From contig JAEOTL010000245.1 in the NCBI GenBank assembly GCA_016839845.1, positions 1 through 6,730 of the forward strand: a stretch of 6,730 bases of DNA, written 5' to 3'. Below the pieces are notes generated by a model, which had not been told where the DNA came from, did no database searches, and worked only from the letters and a program-made list of their open reading frames with translations. The DNA is from Promethearchaeota archaeon. Its GTDB lineage: Archaea > Asgardarchaeota > Lokiarchaeia > Sigynarchaeales > SOKP01. A program made the translations under genes and the position numbers. Below, piece by piece: positions 1 through 5,224 of this stretch. Positions within the stretch are counted from its first letter, which is position 1. Each line of letters opens with the position of its first letter.

Positions 1-414
1 GTTTTATCTATACGTACAAAAACCTCAGTAGAACAATTACCTCAACTATTGGGAGAATCCTACATGAAAATCATGCAATACCTGCAGGAGCAAGGAGAAT
101 TACCTGCAGGTGCTCCCTTTGCGGGATATTTTAACCTCGATATGCAAAATATGGATGTGGAGATTGGTATTCCTGTATCCAGAAAACTACCTGAAAAAGA
201 AAATATAAAAACGAGTGAAATACCTGCTGGAGAATATGCGAGTTGCATTTATACTGGTCCGTATGACAAAATTGAACCCGCATATAACGCTCTTACCGAA
301 TGGGCTGCAAAAAAGGGGTATACACCGTCTGGGATTGCTTATGAATTATATATTGATGATCCTGGCGTCATTCCTCCTGAAGAACTGAGAACTCAAATTC
401 TCTTCTTACTTTAA
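1..414 (+). CDS. GyrI-like / AraC effector-binding domain protein, 5' end outside the window
   Basis: The frame is open from base 1 (V-L-S-I-R-T-K-T-S-V-E-Q...) to the TAA at 412-414, giving 137 visible residues. The TTG at 49 is an internal Leu codon, not a start, because the upstream residues fit the family. GyrI-like (SHS2-fold) domains bind small amphipathic or aromatic ligands, either as sensors attached to AraC/MerR regulators or as stand-alone cytosolic proteins. Seen here: DVEIGIPVS near residues 52-60, the strand CIYTGPY near 82-88, an NALTEW helix near 96-101, and YELYIDDP near 113-120. Its Glu (about 115) matches the family's conserved ligand-site acid. The end, PPEELRTQILFLL, is the usual family terminus. 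Family members run about 155-160 residues, so roughly 20 are probably missing. No DNA-binding domain is visible, so it may be a stand-alone binder or the tail of a regulator. The family call is firm; the ligand is unknown. Confidence 0.88.
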   Translation, partial: VLSIRTKTSVEQLPQLLGESYMKIMQYLQEQGELPAGAPFAGYFNLDMQNMDVEIGIPVSRKLPEKENIKTSEIPAGEYASCIYTGPYDKIEPAYNALTEWAAKKGYTPSGIAYELYIDDPGVIPPEELRTQILFLL

Positions 415-430
415 TAAAAATTTCATCCGT

Positions 431-448
431 TTCCTTTTCTTTTTTTTT
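431..448 (+). terminator. Poly-T tract after the GyrI-like gene
   Basis: A pyrimidine-rich stretch ending in nine consecutive T (440-448) begins 17 bases after the GyrI-like stop codon. There is no strong hairpin before it. This fits intrinsic archaeal termination, which depends on the U-run. The gene's TAA is followed directly by a second TAA. Confidence 0.55.
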
Positions 449-531
449 AAGATCCTAAGTTCGATACGATGAGAAAATCATAAATTTTTAATGCCAAATA
501 TTATAATAAAATTAGAAACTAATTTTTTACA

Positions 532-543
532 TTTTTAAATAAA
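532..543 (+). promoter_or_regulatory. TATA-like box for the helical protein gene, implying a near-leaderless mRNA
   Basis: TTTTTAAATAAA is centred about 28 bases before the ATG at 565. Archaeal TATA boxes usually sit about 26 bases before the transcription start, so the mRNA would begin at or within a few bases of the ATG. No Shine-Dalgarno-like purine run precedes the ATG, which agrees with leaderless translation. AT-rich background makes chance matches common. Confidence 0.45.
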
Positions 544-564
544 CCTCGAGCTGACATTAACTAA

Positions 565-2493
565 ATGGAGAATGTAAATCAAGAACAAAGGGAAAAAGAG
601 AGACTTGAAAAGGAAAAATTGGAAAAAGAACGGTTAGAAAAGGAACGTCTTGAAAAAGAACGACTTGAAAAAGAGAGAATTGAAAAACAGAAAATGGAAA
701 ATAAACTATATCCAAGCAATCTACTATTTATGATCCCTAGTTGGGGTGAATTATTAGGGTATCCTACACAAGGTAAGTATGCTCACCATGAGGTATCAAG
801 AATAATTACAGATACAGTTATCTTTTTCGCGGGTTACGACTATTCCATTGAGATTGAGAGAGGAACACTTCATTACCTCTTTGGTTTAGGATATTATTTT
901 TTAAAATTTGAATTAGAATCTGGGAAGTATATTACGGACAATAGAATTTTAACGGGATTAATATTATCTGATTTCGCTTATGACAAAATGGCTACATCCG
1001 CAAACGTTACCTTAGACGATGATCAAGAAGTTATAATTGCGGAAAAAGTTATTAAAGTTCCAATTGACTTATCTTATGAATCAGAGAACCATAAAACTTT
1101 CATAAAGGGAGCTTTAATGAGGAATGTATTCATACCCCATAAGGATATATTTTTAGAGATGATGGAAACAATCCGCAATAGCGATTCCTATCAAATCGTT
1201 AAAGATGGTCATATGCTATTGAGTACTCATTGGAATTTCTACAATCAAATTTTAGTTTCTGATAAAATAAAGGAAAAATCTGATGTTTCCTATTTAGATT
1301 CAGCAGCAGGATTAAATGGAATTGTGTTTGCAGCCGACCAACATTTAGAAGAAACATTATCTCCAGAAAATCTTATAATTATTGAAAGCAAGATTAACTC
1401 TCTCAAAAGTATTTACTCTAATTTGGAGTTTGATCCAATGTATCTATTCTCAATATTAGAAAACGCTTCAAACTTAATAAGTTCCGACATCACCCAAATA
1501 TCCCCCGAACAAAGAGACTTAACTAGGAAAAAGTCATCTAAACATTCTATTTTTACTTCTGCAGAAGACCGTCTGTATGCATTTGCCAGCTGGCCAATAC
1601 AATTTAAGAGAAAAGCAAAAACGGAACCTATTGTTCCCCGCGAAATAGTACAACATCACAATTATCTTAAACAAAATGACACTCAAGTTCCTGATGTCAA
1701 AATTACTACGGTCGTCGAAGATGAACAAGATAAATTTGAGATTGATACATTAAAAACTGAAAAAGTTGAATTTAAACTATTACCTGATCCACCCTCAGCA
1801 GATATTAAACAGATTCTACAATATTTAAAAACGGTTATTGATGGAGATTTTGAGATGCAATCGACTGGAAAGGCTTTTGAAATTGCTAGAGAGAGTATGA
1901 GACAGTTAGGAGTTAGCGCAACAACAACTCATCAGACAAAGATATGGGAAATGAGCAAATATGCTAATATCTATATTAAAAAAGAATCTGGTTTTGGATT
2001 ACCATTAAAAGATAAACAGGAATTAGTCCAAAAAGTAGGCTCATGGCTTTTTGAAATTGAAGAAGAAGAACGAAAAGAAAGAGAGAGAATAGAGAAAATT
2101 CGCTTGGAAAAAGAAAGAAGAGAAAGGGAAGAAAAGGAGAGACAGGAAAGGGAAAGAAGAGAAAGGTTAAGACAAGAAAAAGAACGTCAGGAAAGAGAAA
2201 GAAAGGAAAGAGAAAGGTTAGCACAAGAAAAGGCAGAGAGAGAGCGGTTAGAAAATATTGAAAGAGCGAAACAGGAAGAGATTAGGCTAGAAAGAGAAAG
2301 AATAGAGAAAGAGAGAGCAGAAATAGAAGCCATTGAAAAAGAAAAATTGGATCTTGAAAGGTTAAAACAAGAAAGGAAGTTAAAAGAAAAAGAAGCAAAA
2401 CAAGAAGCAAAAAAACGAAAAAAGCTAGAAAAGCAGAAGAAAAAATTAGAAAAAAAGAAACAAAAGGAACAAGAAAGATTAGAAAACCTCTAA
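565..2493 (+). CDS. Large protein with ER/K-rich charged helices at both ends and an unrecognised central region
   Basis: This 642-residue protein has three parts. Residues 6-47 are a charged helix holding five-residue repeats (LEKER and variants). Residues 48-496 have globular composition, with hydrophobic and aromatic segments (LLFMIPSWGELLGY near 53-66; GTLHYLFGLGYYFLKFE near 100-116) and a compact helical segment at about 410-496 (IKQILQYLKTV...WEMSKYANIY). Residues 497-642 form an almost pure E/R/K/Q helix that turns Lys-rich at the end (KRKKLEKQKKKLEKKK). I see no signal peptide, clear membrane helix or catalytic motif. Helices of this type can be coiled coils or rigid single alpha-helices, so a spacer or scaffold role is possible; the Lys-rich tail could bind nucleic acid or acidic membrane. 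These roles are inference. The central region matches no family I recognise. The ATG at 565 is the first in frame and sits at leaderless distance from a TATA-like box. The reading frame is certain; the function is unknown. Confidence 0.9.
   Translation: MENVNQEQREKERLEKEKLEKERLEKERLEKERLEKERIEKQKMENKLYPSNLLFMIPSWGELLGYPTQGKYAHHEVSRIITDTVIFFAGYDYSIEIERGTLHYLFGLGYYFLKFELESGKYITDNRILTGLILSDFAYDKMATSANVTLDDDQEVIIAEKVIKVPIDLSYESENHKTFIKGALMRNVFIPHKDIFLEMMETIRNSDSYQIVKDGHMLLSTHWNFYNQILVSDKIKEKSDVSYLDSAAGLNGIVFAADQHLEETLSPENLIIIESKINSLKSIYSNLEFDPMYLFSILENASNLISSDITQISPEQRDLTRKKSSKHSIFTSAEDRLYAFASWPIQFKRKAKTEPIVPREIVQHHNYLKQNDTQVPDVKITTVVEDEQDKFEIDTLKTEKVEFKLLPDPPSADIKQILQYLKTVIDGDFEMQSTGKAFEIARESMRQLGVSATTTHQTKIWEMSKYANIYIKKESGFGLPLKDKQELVQKVGSWLFEIEEEERKERERIEKIRLEKERREREEKERQERERRERLRQEKERQERERKERERLAQEKAERERLENIERAKQEEIRLERERIEKERAEIEAIEKEKLDLERLKQERKLKEKEAKQEAKKRKKLEKQKKKLEKKKQKEQERLENL
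604..693 (+). repeat. Six tandem 15-bp units encoding five-residue (LEKER-type) repeats
   Basis: Six consecutive 15-base units encode LEKEK, LEKER four times, and IEKQK (residues 14-43). The Leu codons vary (CTT, TTG, TTA, CTT, CTT) and so do the Arg codons (CGG, CGT, CGA, AGA). The DNA copies have therefore diverged while the peptide pattern has been kept, which suggests selection on the protein over fresh slippage. Confidence 0.85.
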
Positions 2494-2655
2494 TTCATAT
2501 AATTAGAAAAATCCCAAACTAAAAAAAAAGAATCTGTAAGGATTTGAAACTCAAATACCACTAAAAAATTATAGATTTCCTCGATTAACAGAATTACTAT
2601 TAAGAAATTTTATGAGTTAATTATGTTTAAGAATTGTGCTTTAAAAAAAATGTTT
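2494..2655. other. Intergenic stretch, nothing coding seen
   Basis: These 162 bases lie between the helical protein and the small charged protein. They are AT-rich, with an A9 run at 2521-2529 and an A8 run at 2643-2650, and stops are dense in the frames I checked. They probably hold the end of the upstream transcript and the start of the next. No strong T-run or clear TATA box stands out on the plus strand. Confidence 0.4.
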
Positions 2656-2660
2656 AGGAG
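2656..2660 (+). promoter_or_regulatory. Shine-Dalgarno site that decides the start of the small charged protein
   Basis: AGGAG abuts an ATG at 2661 with no spacing, but lies nine bases before a second in-frame ATG at 2670. Ribosomes need several bases between this motif and the start codon, so 2670 is the better start. Most other genes in the window show no such motif. Confidence 0.6.
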
Positions 2661-2669
2661 ATGAAAATT

Positions 2670-2846
2670 ATGAAAAAAAATAAATTTAGAAAAAAAATGA
2701 AAACGGACGAATGGAATGAGACCAATAGGGATCGTGAAGAAAAGAAAACAAAAGAAGAGGACAATGATTGGAATGAAAAAGACGATGAAGATGAGGAAGA
2801 AGGCAAAAATAAAAACGGTTTCCATGAAGAATTATACGATAAATGA
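2670..2846 (+). CDS. Small, highly charged hypothetical protein (58 residues)
   Basis: From the ATG at 2670 the product is 58 residues, ending with TGA. The N-terminus is strongly basic (MKKNKFRKKMK). The middle mixes charges and has two Trp, each followed by Asn-Glu (EWNET, DWNEK). The C-terminal half is strongly acidic (KDDEDEEEG) before NGFHEELYDK. There are almost no aliphatic residues, so it is probably disordered. The start is chosen from the AGGAG site nine bases upstream; starting at 2661 would add three residues. I recognise no family. A basic head and acidic tail could suit a nucleic-acid or protein-binding peptide, but that is a guess. In A-rich DNA such composition can arise by chance, so the Shine-Dalgarno site is the main support for this being a gene. 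Confidence 0.5.
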   Translation: MKKNKFRKKMKTDEWNETNRDREEKKTKEEDNDWNEKDDEDEEEGKNKNGFHEELYDK

Positions 2847-2872
2847 TTTCTTAACACTAACGAAATAACCAA

Positions 2873-3049
2873 ATGCAGCCAGAATATTTAAAATAACAAA
2901 TTTATGAATGGTTTCATGATGTTCTACCAAGAGAAGGTATCACTTTAGATGTGATTAATAAAATAATGCTTATAATAAACCCTGAAGGAAAAAAGTGCAT
3001 AATTATTTCTCAAAGAAGAGAATTTAGAGCAGAATTAAAGTTTAAATAG
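2873..3049 (+). pseudogene. Broken small reading frame split by an in-frame TAA
   Basis: An ATG at 2873 opens MQPEYLK, then a TAA at 2894-2896 interrupts. The same frame continues for 50 protein-like codons (QIYEWFHDVLPREGITLDVINKI, then MLIINPEGKKC and on to ELKFK) to the TAG at 3047-3049. The second part has balanced hydrophobic and charged residues and looks coding, yet has no ATG until a Met about 26 codons in. A substituted or inserted stop codon in a roughly 58-residue gene is the simplest reading. An in-frame TAA at 2858 rules out a longer upstream extension. I do not recognise the family. It ends one base before the tRNA 3' end on the other strand. A chance open frame is the main alternative. 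Confidence 0.4.
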
Positions 3050-3050
3050 A

Positions 3051-3153
3051 TGGGGACTGAGGGATTTGAACCCCCGACCGACAGGTGTCCACGGAACAGC
3101 TTTTGCTTGTAGGATCTGGAGCCTGCTGTGCCACCGGGCTACACCAAGTCCCC
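3051..3153 (-). tRNA. tRNA-Trp (anticodon CCA) with a 29-nt intron
   Basis: On the minus strand the gene folds as a full cloverleaf. The acceptor GGGGACT pairs perfectly with AGTCCCC (3147-3153 with 3052-3058). Next come U8-G9, a D arm GTGT/GCAC around a nine-base loop, an anticodon stem GCAGG/CCTGT closed by a G-U pair, a five-base variable loop CGGTC, and a T arm GGGGG-TTCAAAT-CCCTC. The spliced anticodon loop is C-T-C-C-A-G-A, with anticodon CCA at 3117-3119, so it reads UGG (Trp). The discriminator is A (3051), as expected for tRNA-Trp. The 3' CCA is not encoded and must be added. Removing the intron leaves 74 nt, a normal size. Introns at this place in tRNA-Trp are common in archaea. Confidence 0.95.
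3087..3115 (-). other. tRNA-Trp intron (bulge-helix-bulge type)
   Basis: The 29-nt insert sits between tRNA positions 37 and 38. U33-C-C-A36 pairs perfectly with UGGA near the intron's 3' end (3088-3091), forming the four-base central helix recognised by the archaeal tRNA splicing endonuclease. Inside, ACA and GC pair with GC and TGT around an AAAA loop, with one bulged A. Because an A lies at both junctions, the boundary could equally be 3086-3114 (position 38/39) and give the same mature tRNA. Confidence 0.85.
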
Positions 3154-3185
3154 ATAGAAAAGTTACTTTATAAAAAATTCTATGG

Positions 3186-3194
3186 AATTTATAT
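3186..3194 (-). promoter_or_regulatory. TATA-like box for tRNA-Trp
   Basis: Read on the minus strand, ATATAAATT is centred about 37 bases before the tRNA 5' end. This would start transcription about 10 bases upstream of the mature 5' end, suiting RNase P processing. It lies just after the stop of the TPR gene, so the tRNA can be transcribed independently. A second AT-rich box (3167-3176) is too close to the tRNA. Confidence 0.5.
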
Positions 3195-3199
3195 CTTTT

Positions 3200-4345
3200 T
3201 TAATGAATGATGCTATTTGAGGTTAATTGATTAGTAGGAGTAAAAATCTCGGTAATAAAAATTTCTAAGAACGGGAAGTTTTTTATTTCTATAACCTGAC
3301 TTTTATTATAGAAGTCATTTAAAGTCTGTGCGATGGAGCGGTTATTCTGGATACGGTTTGTAAAATGCGTTAACTTTTTCTTAGCCAAATACGATTGTCC
3401 TTTGAAAACGTAGCAGATCGAAAAATTCAGAATAGCTTTCATTAGTACTGTATATTGCCCAAATTTAACTCGGTCAAGTTCTTCAGAGAAAAATTCATCG
3501 CTAAAAGATGTAAAAGCAGACATAAAACTTCCAAGTAGTTCATTGTTGCGTTTCCATTCCTCACTAAAAGGATAAGAAAAGAGGAGAACTCCTCCCTCTG
3601 CGATAAGCATAAGAAGAATAGGTTCCTCATCCCCAATTTTTGAAGGCTCAACGGCTTTTTTATTAAGTATACGCTCCACTACATCTTCGATTGATACCAA
3701 GTTTAGACGTTCTGATATTGAAGCCTTTTTTTCTTTAAGTTCTTCTAATACTTCTAATTGTTCCAGTAAGGTATCATGTTCACTCGAAATTTTTTGTGCT
3801 AGTAAACCAAGACCATGTTCGTCTGCAATTTTCTGAGCCTCAGTCAATAATCGTCGAGCTTCTCCTATATTCATCTGTAGCAAGGCAAGTTTTCCCTCTA
3901 AAAGATTAACTTCAGCTAATCGCCAAAATGAATTTTGTCTTTCAGCAATGGTTTTGAACGGAGGAATAAGTTTTTTGATCTCGTCTAATATCTCTAGATC
4001 GGCGGATATACGAAATTCTGTTAATAGGAGGTCGCATAAATGTGCGATTGCTTCAATTTTCCAAACTGAAACGTGTACGTGTATGGATTCATCTTCAACA
4101 AACTGTTTAAATAACATTTCGGCTTTAATACGATCACGTATGTTTGTACTTTTTTTTAGGAAAACTGCTGTTGAAAGGTTTAGTAATTGATTAAAAAATA
4201 AATTCTTTTCTTTATCAACAAGTTGCTTAAACTTATCTAAATATCTTTTTGCTTCTTTTGGATTTCCCCTTTCTATATTATAATCAATTAACAACATATA
4301 AATTCCAAAATTATTGATAAGCACCCCTGTTTTTTCAACAAGCAT
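3200..4345 (-). CDS. C-terminal segment of the split TPR protein, with a longin/roadblock-like domain
   Basis: From the first ATG after the disrupting stop this gives 381 residues. Residues 1-200 continue helical TPR-type repeats (GNPKEAKRYLDKF near 28-39; a longer one near 140-175). A coiled-coil-like linker follows (about 188-212), then a C-terminal alpha/beta domain (about 240-370) with EPILLMLIAEGGVLLFSYPF, FSEELDRVKFGQYTVLM and SICYVFKGQSYLA. I associate this pattern with longin/roadblock-like domains joined to TPRs in Asgard archaea, where such folds often work with small GTPases; that link is from memory. The ATG at 4345 lies inside a repeat (GLMLVEKTG), so it is unlikely to be the native start. 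The frame is continuous with the upstream segment through 4346-4480, which has no start codon. It might be expressed by reinitiation, or not at all. Confidence 0.7.
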   Translation of the reverse strand: MLVEKTGVLINNFGIYMLLIDYNIERGNPKEAKRYLDKFKQLVDKEKNLFFNQLLNLSTAVFLKKSTNIRDRIKAEMLFKQFVEDESIHVHVSVWKIEAIAHLCDLLLTEFRISADLEILDEIKKLIPPFKTIAERQNSFWRLAEVNLLEGKLALLQMNIGEARRLLTEAQKIADEHGLGLLAQKISSEHDTLLEQLEVLEELKEKKASISERLNLVSIEDVVERILNKKAVEPSKIGDEEPILLMLIAEGGVLLFSYPFSEEWKRNNELLGSFMSAFTSFSDEFFSEELDRVKFGQYTVLMKAILNFSICYVFKGQSYLAKKKLTHFTNRIQNNRSIAQTLNDFYNKSQVIEIKNFPFLEIFITEIFTPTNQLTSNSIIH

Positions 4346-4480
4346 TAATCCGCGTTCTAAGTATTCAATAGTTTTATTTAAATCTCCTTTTAATCCATAA
4401 ATTGTCCCTCTTTGCCTTAAACCGTTGGCTATCCATCCCTTGAGATTAACTTCTTCAGCAATTCTAATATTTTCCTTATT

Positions 4481-5167
4481 TTATTTTAAAGCGAGATCTA
4501 ATTCCCCTTTTCTAAAAAATATTCCTGTCAATACTGCTAAAATGTTCCATTTGTCAATTCTATGAATTTCATTAATTGCTAAACATTTTTCACCGAATTT
4601 TAAAGATTGGGTAAAATCTTCTTTAACAAGAAAGTGATACGACAAAATCCGTAAAGCGTAAGCAATTTTTGCTCTATTACCAATTTTTTCTCTTATCACA
4701 AGGTGTTTAATATAGTATTCTTCAGCTTCTTCAAACTTACTTAAATCACTATAAATGCTTGCCTTAATGGATGTTAAATCTGCTTCTTTATCTAAGATTA
4801 GGTCAGAGGATACATTTTTAAATGACTCAATAATTTTATTTAATTGATTGATTAATTGGAAAGCTTCATCAGTCATAAAAGTATTAATTAAGATTTTCAT
4901 CTTGATAAAGAGTGAATCAAATCTCAGGAGATTATTTCCAAAATTTGTACTCAAATCATAAGCAGTTTCGGAGAGGTTAAGGGCATCTTCATATCTTCCT
5001 AATATTCTATATAAATCTCCCTTAAGGATAAGGCATGTTATCCGTTCCTCAGGAATTAAGTTATTTTCTTTTTCAAATTGGCTTAAGAGTGCCCTAGCTT
5101 CCTTATACTGAGCATCATCAATGAGTTTTCGTACTCTTTTCAAATCCTCTGATATTGATTCAAGCAT
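4481..5167 (-). CDS. N-terminal TPR segment of the split protein (228 residues)
   Basis: The product starts MLESISEDLKRVRKLIDDAQ and is made of helix-turn-helix repeats. Clear TPR signatures are GDLYRILGRYEDALNL (about 50-65), SKFEEAEEYYIKHLVIRE (about 143-160), KEDFTQSLKFGEKCLAI (about 182-198) and GELDLALK at the end. The last repeat is cut after its first half by the TAA at 4481-4483, which no natural TPR end would do. TPRs bind peptides or other proteins. The start is supported by GAGG five bases before the ATG and a TATA-like box upstream. If translation stops at the TAA, the product would lack its last repeats and the whole sensor domain, and may be unstable. Confidence 0.8.
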   Translation of the reverse strand: MLESISEDLKRVRKLIDDAQYKEARALLSQFEKENNLIPEERITCLILKGDLYRILGRYEDALNLSETAYDLSTNFGNNLLRFDSLFIKMKILINTFMTDEAFQLINQLNKIIESFKNVSSDLILDKEADLTSIKASIYSDLSKFEEAEEYYIKHLVIREKIGNRAKIAYALRILSYHFLVKEDFTQSLKFGEKCLAINEIHRIDKWNILAVLTGIFFRKGELDLALK

Positions 5168-5172
5168 ACTAT

Positions 5173-5176
5173 CCTC
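5173..5176 (-). promoter_or_regulatory. Shine-Dalgarno site of the TPR gene
   Basis: GAGG on the minus strand lies five bases before the ATG at 5167, a normal distance. It supports this start and, with the upstream TATA box, a leader of about 27 bases. Confidence 0.5.
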
Positions 5177-5216
5177 ATATTAAGATTTGACTTCAAGACT
5201 TCTAGAATGTATTGTC

Positions 5217-5224
5217 TATATTTA
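5217..5224 (-). promoter_or_regulatory. TATA-like box of the TPR gene, overlapping the CMD-family stop codon
   Basis: TAAATATA on the minus strand is centred about 53 bases before the TPR ATG, predicting a start near 5194. Its first three bases are the TAA of the upstream CMD-family gene. The TPR gene would then have its own promoter even though only 54 bases separate the two genes. Confidence 0.45.

Larger units (their letters stand above)
3200..5167 (-). pseudogene. TPR / longin-like protein gene interrupted by one in-frame TAA (full extent)
   Basis: The two open segments lie in the same frame, and the DNA between them translates without further stops. The ancestral protein therefore had about 655 residues: TPRs at about 1-470, then a longin-like domain at about 514-644. 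The only defect seen is the TAA at 4481-4483 (codon 229). Around it the protein reads GELDLALK-stop-NKENIRIAEEVN, a normal TPR helix pair. At matching places in the neighbouring repeats the residues are Tyr151, Phe191, Tyr269 and Tyr309, spaced 38-40 residues. The lost codon was therefore probably TAT or TAC (Tyr), one substitution away from TAA. The role is inferred to be cytosolic protein-protein interaction or scaffolding with a ligand- or GTPase-linked sensor domain. Sequence error, recent decay or readthrough could all explain the stop. Confidence 0.8.

Noticed and set aside
79..116. Two copies of TACCTGCAGG 22 bases apart, each holding the palindrome CCTGCAGG, plus GGAGCA/TGCTCC as an inverted pair
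   Set aside because: They lie inside the conserved GyrI-like coding sequence and are explained by its codons; no sign of a regulatory site.
1976..2224. Minus-strand open frame rich in Phe and Leu, opposite the 642-residue protein
   Set aside because: It is the complement of Glu/Lys/Arg codons in the charged helix; not a real gene.
2610..2872. Two minus-strand frames rich in Phe, Ser and Ile opposite the small charged protein
   Set aside because: They mirror A-rich codons; no start signal, and composition is typical of antisense shadows.
3948..4190. Plus-strand open frame inside the TPR gene
   Set aside because: Antisense to a clear TPR-coding region, with no family features or start signals.
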